Numbered from the stretch's first letter, positions 12,259 through 24,075 are shown. The stretch is 64,000 bases of DNA from Elgaria multicarinata webbii (GCF_023053635.1 NC_086183.1:28221501-28285500), one strand, 5' to 3'. The notes: generated by a model from the letters alone, not told the origin. Translations and numbers: made by a program.

Positions 12259-12313
12259 ATGGAAGGTGGCCCATATCACCTCTGTTCCCTGCTGCTCCTG
12301 AGTCTTCTTTCAG
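12259..12313 (+). CDS. CD79A: CD79A exon 1, signal peptide
   Basis: ATG at 12,259 opens [19 protein letters not shown], a short hydrophobic signal peptide, and the exon ends at a GTAAGA donor in phase 1. An in-frame upstream ATG at 12,178 would add a basic leader that does not look like a signal peptide, so 12,259 is preferred. No TATA box is evident upstream. Confidence 0.85.
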
Positions 12314-15300
12314 GTAAGAACTACCACTGGAGATCTTTGGAATTTAGGGTGCTTCCGGACAATGCAGGCTGGTGGCTCCGATGTCAGCAGGGCTACGAAT
12401 CCGCTCTAGGTTTCAGTCAGAACTCTAAAGGAGCTATCCAAGTTATGGACCACAAATCCACTCTGGGTTTCAATCAGAACCAGTCAGAACTCTAAAGGAG
12501 CTATCCAAGGTGTGGAGTTGCACCAGGAGCCCCCATCCCCCAGTGTCTGGAAACACCCAAAGAAACACAGCACTAATGTACAGGGCTTTGGAAGCAGCCA
12601 GACAGGTAGCCGTTCAACAGGCAAAGTGTTATCAGGCAAAGTATCAGCTGCTTCTGTTTAAGTTGTGTCAGGTTTCTTGTAAAGGCACTGGAGCAGTGAA
12701 GCCATCTCCACCTATAGGTCTGGGGGTGCCAGAGGTAAGACAGTGTGATCCTATGTGCAGCATGCCTACTCAGAAGTAAACTACATTGAATTCAACTGGA
12801 CATACTCCAGGTTATTGTTTATAAGATGAAGTCTAAAATGTGAGCTTTGCAGCTGAATTCTTCTCCCTTACCAACCTGGGGTCATCCAAGGGTCTGCTTC
12901 TGGTGGTCCCATATAGATCCATCCTCTGATTGGAGTCCACCAGGGGAAGAGCCTTCAGCGTGGTGGCTCCTCTCCTATGGAATTCCCTGCCTCTGGAGGT
13001 CAGGCAGGCGCCAACTTTGAACTCCTTTCGGCGCCTCCTGAAACATTATTATTCCAGGAAGCCTTTCCTTAATGTCCAGCCATGAGTCACTGTATTTGCT
13101 TCTTTTAAAATCTGTTTTAAGTGTTTTATTCTGCTTTTATTTTCATTTTATCTTGTACACCGCTTTAGCAGAGACCAGTTTTAAGAGGCGGGGCTGTAAG
13201 TTAAGCGACCAAATACATTCACCTTTTTGAGGGTGGCTTGGCTCTGATGCATTATAGCATCCAGAGGTGCAAAAGCCGGTAAGCGTCCAGGTGAACCCAA
13301 GAATGAGGAATTGGCTCAGGATGCTGGACGAGGTCTTCATTGGTAAAATGCTTGATGCCTTTCAGCCTCTCGTTTTTTATCATAGGCCTTCTTCAGGGGC
13401 ATTATAGCACCTTAGACTAAAAATCACATGGGGCTGTGCTGACTGGGAATGCTGGGTGTTGAAGGCCCAACACATCTGGAGGGTACCAGGCTTGGGAAAG
13501 CTGAGTTATTGTGACAGAGAATGAAAGAGAAACTGCTAGCGAAAACGTGGGCTTTTCTTGTAATTAAAATGTAAATTGCTTTACATTTTGGGGAGCTGTT
13601 ATAGCTCAGCAGCACATCATGTGTTTTGTATGTCAAAGGCCCCAAGTCCCTGGCATTTCCAGATAGGGTAAAGGAAAGATTTGTGTCTACAAGTGTGGAG
13701 GTGTGCTCTCAGTCAATACTAAAAAAAGATAGTCTGAAACAGCATACAGCACTTCCTTAAGTTCTTCAGTATCTCAAAGGCATTTTTATTCAGTTTTTGA
13801 TAATATGACAAATTTCATTAAACATAATGTTCTTTACTCAGTTGAAAACCTTAATTACAACCTCCCCTGACACCTTATAGTAAAGATGTCCTTGTTCTAG
13901 AATATCAGAGTTTCATTGAACATGGTGGGTGTCTCTTGTTTTGGAACTTTTATTTATCCAAAAGAATATTAAAATATAGAAGACTTTCCTACTTAACCTA
14001 TGCTATTTCAGGCTTTATGCATTGGCATTCAATAAAAGGATCCTAAAAATACACTGGGGTCAGTTAGTCCCTAATTAGGGTGGGATAGAGAAGCGAATCA
14101 TTGAGGCTGTTCACACAACACACTAGCCATGGATTGTTTGTTGAACCATGGGTTATCGTGTTGTCTGAACTCGGCCAGGGTGGCTTGTTAACCATGCAGT
14201 GTGTCTTATTTTTCTCCAACAAGCCACCTTGAGAGCCCATGATTTATTGTTGGGATGTTCAGGTGGGTTACCAAGCCACACTGCATAGTTAACAAACCAC
14301 CCTGGCTGTGTTCAGACAGCACAATAACCTACCCTGCAGAAAACATGCTGTGTTCAGACAACACGCTAACCCATAGTTCAACAAACAACTCATGGTTCAA
14401 AACAGCCCACACTCAAGCACTGAGCGTTGGTTAGTGTGTTGTGTGAATAGCCCCATTGACAACACAGTCCTATACATATCTACTCAGAAGTAAGTCCCAC
14501 TGAGTTCATTGAGGTTTATTCCCAGGTAAGTGGATATAGGATTGCAGCCTGAATGTGTAAAATCCTGGGGATCAAAGTGACCCCAACATGGTGAAAATGA
14601 CACAGTATCTACTTTGTGTTGATGCAGCAGCAGTTTAGCTATTTCAGTTCATACATCTAAGAGGTTTGTATAGAAGCAAGGTACCAGAGGTCTGAAGGAC
14701 TCTATAGGAATCAGTATAGGATATACACACATACCAAATACCGTCATTGCACAACTGTCCTGTAATATAAATAATGATTTTAAATAGAGTTCCACATTTT
14801 ACATTAATCTGAAGGCACCCTCAAATATTAGTGAGATTTTTTTTAAAGAAAAAAACACTATTAATTTAATTGGAGTCTATTTGACCTCCGTAACAGATTA
14901 GTAAAGTGTTTTTGTGCAAATGTAGGACGGTAAAATTAAGCAACAGATTTCCATAGACATCCCTTTGTTTTGAAAATGTTGATTTTCAACCCTATCCTAT
15001 ACAAATTAAGCTTATGCGTGTTTACTTAGAAGTAAGACCCACTGAGATTAACAGGGTTTATTCCTGAATAAATGTTGAAAAGGCTACAGTCTCACGGCAC
15101 AATCCTGTGCCTAACTACTCAGAATTAAATCCCACCAAGTTCAAAGGAACTTACTCCCAGGATCTTGTCCTAGAGCAGATTTGTATATAGCTGCTAACTT
15201 GGTCGCCCTTGGCAAGTAGACATTACCTCTAGGTGACGAAGCAGGGAAGCTTTTGAAAACTGGGAGGCAGGCAGTCCTTTTCGACTTTCCTTTTGATAGG

Positions 15301-18300
15301 CTTCAAATGACTAAAATGCATAGAGCAGGTTAGTAGTTTGTGTTTCTGCACTAGTAACTTCTTTTTGAAGTCTTACTTGTCATCAAACCTGCTGCCCATT
15401 TTTGTCAGATTTTGCTAGCCAAGATTTGGATTTCAAGAAGACACCATATCCTATTCCATGGCAGTGAAGCCTTCATGCCCACACACACTTCCTTCCCAAT
15501 AACCAACACCTTTTTTAAACCTGTAATCTCCTAGAGGACTGCTATATATGGTTCCACCCTATTCTGTAAGCCCCCTGGGCTTCTGCACGCACCCTCACAA
15601 AGGTGGGTTGCAAAGTTCCCTTTAAAGAAAAAAATCTCCCTTCTGTTTCCTGTCAACAGGGGCAGGAAAAAGGAACTAAAACCAGAGTAATGCCCTTGAG
15701 GGATGTTGGGGGGTGGGGTGGAGATGTGGTTCAATGGTCTGACCAGCAAGGAAGGAACTGTGGAAAGAGAACTATAGAGCTTATTATTGGAAAGGTGGTA
15801 TAATATATACGTATTGTGGGGTTAGTAGGTGGACTGTCTTAATTTTATTTTGTTTTTAAATTCCTGAGCCTGGCATGGAGAAATTCAGCAGGTGACCACT
15901 TAATCTCTTAAATTTCTACCCATTGCTACTGTAAAAGGAGAAGAGCCTTCAGCGTGGTGGCCCCCTTCCTGTGGAACTCCCTGTCCCTGGAGGTCAGGCA
16001 GGAGCCAACACTGTTGTTACCAGTGCCTCCTCAAAACAGTCTTATTCCAGGAAGCATTCCTTGGCTGACAGCCAAGACTTTTACCGTATTTCTTCGATTG
16101 TAAGACGCCATCGATTGTAAGACACACACTAATTTCAGTACCACCAACAGGAAAAAAAAAACCTAAGACACACCCGCGATTCTAAGACGCACCCCATTTT
16201 TAGAGATGTTTATATTGGGGAAAAAGTGCGTCTTAGAATCGAAGAAATAGGGTATTGGCATTCTGTGTTTTTTAGTATAATAATGGTGCTTTAATATTTG
16301 TATCTTTTACTGTTTTAACTTTTATGGTCACCACTGTGGGATCTGTTTCAGATATGGAGCTGTATACAAGTTTTGTAAATAAACAAACGAATAAATAAAC
16401 TGCATAGCTTCAAGGCTGTTAACATTAGTAACGATTTTAGTGTAAATTGGATGGAACATATGAACTCACCTTATACCAAGTTGGACCATTGATCTCTTTA
16501 GTTCAGGATTATCAACTCTATCTGATAGCAGCTCTCCAAGTTGTCTCAAGTAAAGATCTCTTTCTCAGTGCTGGTACCTAAGATAGTTTTAACTAGCGAT
16601 ACTCGGGAGTGAACCTGGGAAGGCCTCTATGTACTAGTTTCTTGATACCTGTCTAATCCCACTTGTACTTTGTTTTCAAGGGTGCTGCTGAGTCGGATAG
16701 GGATGGATTCTAAGCCATACCCTATTTATTTATTTACAATATTTATATACCACTCCCCATTGAAAATTTCAGAGCGGTGTACAAGATAAAATGAAAATAA
16801 AAGCAGAATAAAACACTTAAAACAGATTTTAAAAGAAGCAAATACAGTGACTCATGGCTGGACATTAAGGAAAGGCTTCCTGGAATAATGATGTTTTCAG
16901 GAGGTGCCGAAAGGAGTACAAAGTTGGCACCTGCCTGACCTCCAGAGGCAGGGAATTCCACAGGAGGGGAGCCACCACGCTGAAGGCTCTTCCCCTGGTG
17001 GACTCCAATCAGAGAATGGGTCCATGTGCAACCACCAGGAGCATGCCCTCAAACGATCTCAGTGACTGGGCAGTTTGGTAGGGGAGAAGGCGCTCTCTCA
17101 GGTATCCTGGTCCCAAGTTGTTTAGGTCTTTGTACACAAGTACAAGAACCTTCAACCTGGCCCGGTAGCGAATAGGCAGCCAGTGCAGTTTCGTCAACAG
17201 AGAAGTTAAATGCTGGAAAGGGGCAGCTCCAGACAACAGCCGAGCTGCAGCATTCTGCACTAGCTCCAGCTTCCGGAGCAGCTTCAAGGGTAGCCCCACA
17301 TAGAGCACATTGCAGTAATCCAGTCTTGAGGTTACCAATGCCTGTACCAACATGGCCAAGCTATCCCTGTCCAGGAGAGGCCGTAGTTGGCGAACCAGCC
17401 AAAGCTGGCAAAAGGCACTCCAAGTCGCCGTGGCCACTTGAGCCTCCAGCGACAGAGATGGGTCTAAGAGTACCCCCAAACTACGAATCTGATCTTTGAG
17501 AGGCAGTGACAGGCAACCTGATTCAGTTGTCACAGGGAGATAGAGCTGTTTTTACATTAAGAATGACTAGACCTGAGAACACCTTTTGTAGACCAAACGT
17601 TTTCCCTTCTTCTGTCCCCAGGTTACATTTGTGAAACCAAGACCATGGTTACAAACGAAACAACGGCTGTTACAAACAAAACAATGGCTGCAGCAGAGCC
17701 AACCAGTGTCACAGATCAGAGTGTCGGTATAGTAGTAAATGCTTCGGATACTGTGAAAAAGACAGATTCTCCGAAATTGCTGCCTGCACCAGCACCCTAT
17801 AACCAATTTCCCGTGTCTGTGGAACCTGGACCTGCCTCTCACCTCATTTATGAAGGAGAGTCTACCGCTCTGGAGTGCAGGTTTGAAGGGCCAGCTCAGG
17901 CCAAGGTCACCTGGAGAAGATCTTGCTCTCCCAACTGCAACATTAGCGTTGTTGTCAACACTCCCGACATTCTGGAGGAGGACAATGGTCATAGGGTGTC
18001 AAAACTCCCCTTCCATCATCCCAAAACAAATGATTCTGGCATGTACTATTGTGTTGTGCGTATTGATGAATCCCAATCCCAATGGCATTCGTGTGGGACA
18101 TACCTATGGGTCCGGAGTAAGTGTGACTGCAGCCTTAGTTTGAGATCGCAACCTTAGTTAGAGTGGCAATATACAAAAGAGGGCAGGGCTCCTGCCGCTT
18201 TCACTGTTGTGATGAAAAGGGAATTTCACCAGGGGCTGCATGCATTCAAAGAAGACCTGCTTAAATTCCCTTTTCTACACAACTGTTAAAGATACAGAAG

Positions 18301-21300
18301 CCCGGTCCCCCTTTCCATATGAACACCCTAATTGTTACCCTGCTAAATGGGAAAGACAGGTTTTTGATCAGGTGAGGTGTGATAACTCATCTTGTCCCTT
18401 GGGAGGGGAATACGTGGTAACCAAGTGTTAACTTACCACTCAGCTAAATGTTTGCATTCCTGGTGTCAGATGTAGAAGGAAGACAATATGGTGGACATCT
18501 TTCTAGTGAAGCAGTTTAGAATTTCAACTCTGAGAATTTTCTACTGCCCTGGCCAGGTGGGGGATACCTATGCATAGGTCCTGGACTTGATTCTTTAAGA
18601 TGATTGTCCTTCCAAAGGGTTGGGAGGATTGGTAGAGTAGTATTGAGGATGAGCTCATATAGAACAGAGGCTGGTACAGGTGAGTTCTGGGTTACAAGGG
18701 ATTTACCCTGATATGGATACATAACATTTAATTACATTTCATTCCTCTTCCTCCAAGAGGTTTAGGTCTCCCCTACCACACCTTTTATTCTTACAACAAC
18801 ATTGCAGGGTAGGATTCGTTAAGAGATCGTGACTAACCGTAGATATCCAGTGAGTTTCATAAGCCAAGTCAAGGTTCATACTCTTGCCAGACAGTGCCTT
18901 GCACAGGGTTTTGTAAACATGATCCTCCGCCACCACATGTTGACAATTCAAACTTTCATTTCCTGAATGAAATTGCTGTTGGCTTGTCAACCCACACAAC
19001 ATATATAGCCTGACATTTTAAAATGGACGGAAAGTGATTGCAGAACATTTGGTGGAGGCTTTTTGGCCTTGCATTAATTTCTCTTAGGAGAAATCCCAGA
19101 CAGAGAGATGTCCTTTTTTTCTAGACACCCCTGTGCCACTTGTGAATTTCACTTACTATTCTAGACACCCCTGTGCCACTTGTGAATTTCACTTACTATT
19201 CTAATCTTACTGAGCAGCATGGAGCAAGGGTACAGATCCATAGACAGTTAGTTGCATAAGTGCCATCAAAACCAATTGGATAAGTTAGGACCAGCATCAG
19301 ACTTGTTGATTTCAATGAGAATTGAGTTCAACAAATACTCTAGATTATGAGTGATACGTATTTGGGGGCTTGGATGTGTAAAACAATGTACCTGAGATCT
19401 CCTTAATTAGAGCAAAGCACATGCTGTTTCTATATCCCTGTACTTTTTAGATGGGATTGCAAGGAAGTGATAGAATGGGGGGAAATATGGGTGCTGTGGG
19501 ATTTCTGGATTGAACAGCCTCTCTCTTGCTGTCTTCTAGGACCTCTCCCAATCTCCTTCCTGAATATGAATGAATCCATCAAAAATAAGATCATCACAGC
19601 TGAGGGCTTCCTTCTACTTATCTGTGCCATTGGTCCTGGCCTTTTTCTGCTGTTCAGGGTGAGCTTTCCCCCCACCCTCCACCCATCATTTGCACACACA
19701 CATATCTATGACTTGACCTGTTCTGAATATGTCTGCCTACAGTTTCCAGTCACCAGATCTTGTTCTGCTTTTGCTTTAACACTTTTATGTTAAAGAGTGA
19801 TCTGCTTTCCTATGGAGGCCCTAGCAAGCAATTGGTTGGATAAATCAAACTGTTTTAAGCTTCTCATTTGGAGCTTTGCCAAAGGCCAAATCAGATTTGC
19901 AGCTCTTTGCCTAACGAAGTTCTTCTAGGCTTCCTACTAACTTGCCAGCCAGGAGAGGGGGAGACGCAGGACCCTGTTATAGCCCATTTCCACAGCTGGG
20001 AGACCTAACCTTGACAGAGGCCCCTGCTTCTCAACCAGGGATGCTTTCCATGGGAACAGTGCAGTAGAGCCTTAGCTAGACCTAAGGTTTATCCCGGGAT
20101 CATCCCAGGGTTGTCTCTGCCTGCTCCTGGGATCCCCTGTGTGTCATTTACATGAACAGGGATGACCCCGGGACAAACCTTAGGTCTAGCTAAGGCCTAG
20201 GTCTCTGCAGGAAAGGGTGTTTTCAGGGGTGTCTCCTTTACTGTATTCTCAATTAAAGTGGGCGGGACAGAGGCATCCCATGAGGTGTAGCAATCAAAGA
20301 TCAATACTGATCTTTAGTGGCCAACTCTCCTTTATTTCAGCCAGGGACTTAGCTAGAAAAAATGCTTGGATAACCTGCAATGCTTCCCCACTTTGGATTC
20401 TGAATTTATTGGGATTTCTTCTGCCAACCTAATCCAGGACTTCTTGGAGTTTTGTTTTGGTGCTCATGAACTGAACCTTGTCGAAGTCTTGTATTGAACT
20501 GCTACCTGTGAATATTTATTGAAGCGGTAAGGCATAAACCTGTTTACTGGAATTATGACAATAAAAGGTTTGGCTGAATTGGGCCTCATCTCTGGGAAGT
20601 CAGGTCCTGACATTGTTCACCACAGACAGCAAAATGTTTTGGGCTAGCCCTGTTGGAATCTTGTCTTCTTTTTGCAGAAGAGATGGGAAAATGAGCGCCT
20701 CTTGCAGGCCAAGAAGAAGGCTTATGAAGAGGAGAACCTGTATGAGGTAACTCCAGGAGACATCTGTGCAAAGGAATGAATGCAAATCCTTTAGCCAAAG
20801 GAGATTAAGTGGTGACGTGTTCATGTCAGTGGAAACAGGAATCCCAGGTTAAAATCAACATAAATTCTAGTTAGAGTAGACCCATTGGAATGAATGGGAT
20901 TCAGTTAGTCTACTCTAAGTAGGACTTATGCTGGATTTTACCCCCAGCCAGCAGACCACTTCTGCTGCAGTGTACTCTAAAATCTGCTCCAGAACCTTAA
21001 TGAGTGAGCCGTAGCAATGCGGATCTCTGCCAAAGGTTTATAGATTTAAAAATAATGAAAGCTCATTGATCCAAATAGGAAAGATGGTCAAGGAAAATAC
21101 AATTTAATTTTTTTTTACTATACAAATAGACCACCTTTGGAGCTCAAGGCTGGTTCATAACATGGCCATGCAATTTTGCTCTAGCCAGTTTCTAGAAAAC
21201 TCTAGACCCGTTTCCCAGGAGAAGGCCTAAGGCCTGTACGAAGTGGTGCACCATTCAATCCTCACCATATACTCCCATGTCCCTACTGAGTTCAATAAAA

Positions 21301-21480
21301 CTTCTCATACCCCATCAAGTTCAAGATAATGAGCTTTTTTTGTTTTCCCCTTCCTAGGGACTGAATCTGGATGAGTGTTCCATGTATGAAGACATATCAC
21401 GTGGGCTGCAAGCAACCTACCAGGATATAGGCAATGTCAAAGTTATTGATCTGCAGCTGGAGAAGCCAGAGAAACCATGA
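12259..21480 (+). CDS. CD79A: CD79A, B-cell receptor Ig-alpha chain (gene span, five coding exons)
   Basis: Ig-alpha pairs with CD79B in the plasma membrane and signals for the B-cell antigen receptor. Exons 12259-12313, 17622-18116, 19540-19658, 20678-20746 and 21358-21480 join in phase to 287 codons (286 residues). The order is a signal peptide (1-19), a Thr-rich stretch (about 20-85), one Ig domain with Cys104 and Cys162 in DSGMYYC, Cys176 in SCGTYLWV at the position used for pairing with CD79B, a transmembrane segment (about 201-222) after NKIITAEG, and an ITAM with Tyr245 in YEGL and Tyr256 in YEDI spaced by seven residues. Tyr267 in TYQDIG matches the non-ITAM BLNK-docking tyrosine. Human CD79A is 226 residues; the extra length lies before the Ig domain. 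All splice sites are GT-AG. Identity is secure; the exact start is the first ATG giving a clean signal peptide. Confidence 0.95.
12345..12535. mobile_element. foldback repeat in CD79A intron 1
   Basis: It lies just 3' of exon 1 and carries GGCTGGTGGCTCCGATGTCA and two copies of CAGAACTCTAAAGGAGCTAT. It belongs to the family seen at 10,830-11,035 and 62,575-62,760. Confidence 0.55.
12895..13165 (+). mobile_element. L2-like LINE 3' fragment
   Basis: The sense-strand tail includes AGAGCCTTCAGCGTGGTGGC, TCCAGGAAGCCTTTCCTTAA and a terminal TTTATTTTCATTTTATCTTG. The same family appears antisense at 16,725-17,545. Confidence 0.65.
13596..13745 (+). mobile_element. tRNA-derived SINE
   Basis: The text TTATAGCTCAGCAGCACAT resembles a pol III A box, followed at tRNA-like spacing by CCAAGTCCCTGGCATTTCC, a decayed B box. 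This layout is typical of squamate tRNA-derived SINEs. It is a relic within CD79A intron 1. Confidence 0.55.
14105..14454. mobile_element. foldback MITE, GGGGCTGTTCAC family
   Basis: It starts GGCTGTTCACACAACACACT and ends GTGTTGTGTGAATAGCCCC, with inverted inner blocks around ACCATGGGTTATCGTGTTG. ATTGA just outside both ends is a possible target duplication. It is about 350 bp and lies in CD79A intron 1. Confidence 0.75.
14456..15935. other. CD79A intron 1 interior, dispersed repeats only
   Basis: Three short TACTCAGAAGTAA-type repeats occur near 14,460-14,550, 14,995-15,080 and 15,100-15,170. The rest is AT-rich with no recognised exon. Confidence 0.45.
15940..16400 (+). mobile_element. 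L2-like LINE fragment split by a MITE
   Basis: LINE text (GAGCCTTCAGCGTGGTGGCC to about 16,080) stops at the mariner-like MITE at 16,082-16,254 and resumes after it, ending in a GTAAATAAACAAACGAATAA-type tail. The LINE is therefore older than the MITE. Confidence 0.6.
16082..16254. mobile_element. mariner-like MITE with TA target duplication
   Basis: The left end CGTATTTCTTCGATTGTAAG and right end CTTAGAATCGAAGAAATAGG are imperfect inverted copies, flanked on both sides by TA. It also contains CTAATTTCAGTACCACCAAC. A second copy in opposite orientation is at 40,702-40,883. The TA duplication points to the Tc1/mariner group. Confidence 0.75.
16452..16645 (+). mobile_element. squamate SINE-like repeat
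   Basis: Text such as ACCTTATACCAAGTTGGACC, CATTGATCTCTTTAG and GATAGCAGCTCTCCAAG matches a common squamate SINE; a second decayed copy is at 62,392-62,500 with GGAAGCTGCCATCTAGCAGG. Confidence 0.55.
16725..17545 (-). mobile_element. L2-like LINE 3' fragment with ORF2 C-terminus
   Basis: On the minus strand 17,009-17,533 is an open 174-codon stretch reading [62 protein letters not shown]. This is the C-terminal part of an L2-group reverse transcriptase protein. It sits just upstream of CD79A exon 2, antisense to the gene. The long open frame suggests a fairly young copy. Confidence 0.8.
17622..18116 (+). CDS. CD79A: CD79A exon 2, Thr-rich stalk and Ig domain
   Basis: The acceptor TCTGTCCCCAG precedes the exon and the donor GTAAGT follows it; both phases are 1. 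It encodes about 65 residues rich in Thr, Val and Ala with potential N-glycosylation sites NET, NKT and NAS, then an Ig domain from about [10 protein letters not shown] to CGTYLWVR. Human CD79A has almost nothing between signal peptide and Ig domain, so the Thr-rich part is an added segment. Confidence 0.93.
18150..18345. mobile_element. hAT-like MITE relic in CD79A intron 2
   Basis: It carries ACAAAAGAGGGCAGGGCTCC and CTACACAACTGTTAAAGATA, the two half-arms of the MITE family described at 45,163-45,490. The ends are decayed. Confidence 0.6.
19121..19200. repeat. perfect 40-bp tandem duplication
   Basis: A 40-bp unit beginning CTAGACACCCCTGTGCCACT occurs twice head to tail with no difference, in CD79A intron 2. 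It does not touch a splice site. Confidence 0.95.
19540..19658 (+). CDS. CD79A: CD79A exon 3, transmembrane segment
   Basis: The acceptor CTGTCTTCTAG and donor GTGAGC bound an exon encoding [16 protein letters not shown] and then [17 protein letters not shown], ending LFLLFR. Human has the same KN-IITAEG join, making this the most diagnostic part of the gene. Confidence 0.95.
20069..20198. mobile_element. short foldback MITE
   Basis: CCTTAGCTAGACCTAAGGTT on the left is matched inverted by AACCTTAGGTCTAGCTAAGG on the right, with ATCCCGGGATCATCCC and GGGATGACCCCGGGAC inside. It is about 130 bp, in CD79A intron 3. Confidence 0.75.
20678..20746 (+). CDS. CD79A: CD79A exon 4, first ITAM tyrosine
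   Basis: The acceptor TTTTTGCAG and donor GTAACT bound 23 codons reading [20 protein letters not shown] then LYE. It holds the acidic lead-in and the first ITAM tyrosine (Tyr245). Confidence 0.95.
21358..21480 (+). CDS. CD79A: CD79A exon 5, ITAM and C-terminus
   Basis: The acceptor CCCTTCCTAG precedes [18 protein letters not shown] and the tail ends QLEKPEKP followed by TGA at 21,478-21,480. It holds the second ITAM tyrosine and the TYQDIG motif, nearly identical to mammals. Confidence 0.96.
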   Translation, partial: GLNLDECSMYEDISRGLQATYQDIGNVKVIDLQLEKPEKP

Positions 21481-21728
21481 TTATTATTTTTTTAAAAGAC
21501 TTTGTTCTATATTCACTTCCCAGGAGCCTACTGTCAACAGCCATTTTGGATTCTTGAATATTCTCCCTCGATTTATCCTGCAGATAAGTAATGTGGGGTG
21601 GAAATTGTGTATTCTCCAGCTTCCTGGACACTTGACACTTTGTATATATATTTCAGGTATGCAATAATGAAGCTGAAGAGAACTGACTGGATCTGCATTG
21701 TTTAAGATCTGGCTTTAATAACAGAGTA

Positions 21729-21734
21729 AATAAA
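21729..21734 (+). promoter_or_regulatory. CD79A polyadenylation signal
   Basis: AATAAA lies about 250 bp after the CD79A stop codon, a normal distance for the end of a compact 3' UTR. Confidence 0.7.
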
Positions 21735-21739
21735 ATAAC

Positions 21740-22478
21740 AGCGGGACTTTTCTGGCATTTTTGTTTTCCAAGCAAAATATTTTGATTAGTACTATCTTCA
21801 CCAGACATTTCCTCATTCTGTTTTCCATACTTGATCTCCAGTATGTTGGGAATGGAGGCTTTCCTCCCTGATTCTGAGACCTAAATAATGCTAAATGTTC
21901 CCCTCGATGATATTCAGAGATTAATTAATATTAATTAATTAATATTGAAGGAATATTAATTCCTTCAAAACTTGTGTTTGCTTCTATCTTCCCATATAAA
22001 TTTGGGGTGAAAAGAGAGCAGCAAGACCGGTTTAGAAGTGCTCTCATTGTATTCAATACAAATGTATCTTTTCCTTTCTGGGGCTAAACACTGGGGAAAA
22101 AATTGTTCTCAAGGTTTGTAGCAAAACCCAGCTGTGGATGGTGTTGAATGATTAGGTAGTGTCTGTGATTGTTATGTCTGTCATGAAAATTGCAAAGTCA
22201 GGAAAAAGCTGAAATTACAGTGGGTGAAGAAACTACTGCAACTTGTATTTTAATATTACATCTGTCTTCATCTTTGATCTAACACTTGTATGCTTTTATA
22301 TTCTTGAATGATAAGAAGATACAGCACTGTTAGTGTTTGATGATAAGTGGATAAAGCCCACTATTAAAGTCTCCACTTTCTTCAGAGGCCGAAGCTAATG
22401 AAACGTAGCGCTGATGAGCCTCACTTGTGGTTAAGAATGGATTAGGATTAAGAGGACCAATGAGTAATAATAATAATA

Positions 22479-22522
<44 letters not shown>

Positions 22523-23925
22523 TATTTCTTACCCGCCTCTCCGATTGGATCGAGGTGGGGAACAACAGCAATCATAAAACACATAAAATACCGATTAAAA
22601 ACATAGCATACACTGTTACAATGTCCTAAAAGCATCCTAAAAGTATCCTAGTTTTGGCTTCTGTGGGGCAAAATAGAAATGACAAGGCCTTTTACATGGC
22701 TTGTTTATTTCCCTAAATAATAGGCTTGCCTTCTCTTCTTACTGCAGCATACAAAGCTCTAGCTATGTACTATAGCGGATGGACAAAGGTAGGTGAACTA
22801 TACCAGTACCTGGAAACTGGGGCAGGCTCTTAATCTAATCTCTCTCGGAGGAGACAATTTGTAATCCTGTTGATGTAACCACAGCCTAAATGTCCTTTGT
22901 TTTTAATGTTTGTGAACTGAAATGTTAATACAGTGACAAAATTAATTTCATGGTTTGGAGTCCATGTCTTTGTGATTGTTTATGACACAAGGTAGAAAGT
23001 ATGTTATATTCACATTATTTCACCCTACAATTTTCATCATTTATATCACCCTTCCCCAACCTAGTGCCCTCCCCATGCACTTTGCCCTCCCCACACACCA
23101 TGCCCCTGGTCAAGATCAGCTCTGCCCACCCACTCCCACTATTTCATCAGGAAAGTGGTTCAGGGGTGGGTGATAAATGCTTGCCCCTTTCACAGCATTG
23201 CAGCCTCAATCCTATTCTCCTCCTGTAATGTGAATCTTATGAAACTGACTTTGTTCTGCTTATGCTTGCAGATGGGAGCATATCATTTGGCAAATGTAAC
23301 AGTTTTGAGAGAGTTTAGGGCTAAAGTATGTGTTTCATGCAAAGGTACATAATAAAAATCTGTATGGCTGCTGCTTCTGGGCAGAAGGGCTTTGGCAGAG
23401 CTGCAATTTGAAATGGAGGAGTGGTGACCTCCATTTTCTCCCTATGCTTTCCCCCCTTCACATTTCCATACATTTGTTTGTAAAGAAAACAGGCATCTGG
23501 ATACTTATCTCCCCACTCCATGTGGAGTGGGTTGGAAGAAACAGTGGTCAGGGGGAGAGTTAATCACTTCATCTTCCCTACTGTTTCAATTTCAGATTGT
23601 TCCTTCACGAAGCTGCTTTGCCTCTTATTATACATGCTGCTTACATACCATGTGTTCTTTGCCCCTTAGTTCCATAGTTTCAAAATAATGTAAGAGATAG
23701 ATCAAACATATCATGACAATTACATCAAAAGTTATTCCTTAATTTATGAGTAGTTCCTGCACATTATAGTAACAGCAGCCAGTTTTTGAAGGAAAAAACA
23801 CAGTTTATTAAGAGAACATTAATGTGGAAGAGCTCTGCTCAGAATATTTGTAATCACAGAGATATAACCAAGAGTTACATAGTGTGCAAAAACCTACTGC
23901 AGTATGAAGTTTATTGTACACATAG
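21740..23925. other. intergenic between CD79A and PRDM9 3' ends
   Basis: No exon was recognised. It holds an AAT microsatellite (22,468-22,521) fused to a LINE-like tail (to about 22,620) and otherwise AT-rich sequence. Confidence 0.5.
22468..22521. repeat. (AAT)n microsatellite
   Basis: About 17 AAT units with one interruption. The run of Ile codons on the opposite strand is a by-product of this repeat. Confidence 0.95.
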
Positions 23926-23929
23926 GGTG

Positions 23930-24075
23930 TCCAGATGCAAAAGAGGACAGGATTCCTTCACCTTTATTACTTTTGTAGAAGAGGGGATTTCAGCAGGTGT
24001 AGCTTGTAAGTCTCTCTTCTCTACAATAATAAAGGTGCAAGCCCTGCCCCCCTTTTTTTATCTGGCCCCTACATC
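23930..24075. mobile_element. short palindromic hAT-like MITE relic
   Basis: AGGGTGTCCAGATGCAAAAG at the left is imperfectly mirrored by CTTTTTTTATCTGGCCCCTA at the right, and AATTTCAGCAGGTGTA-type text is inside. It is about half the length of the family members at 45 and 50 kb. Confidence 0.6.
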
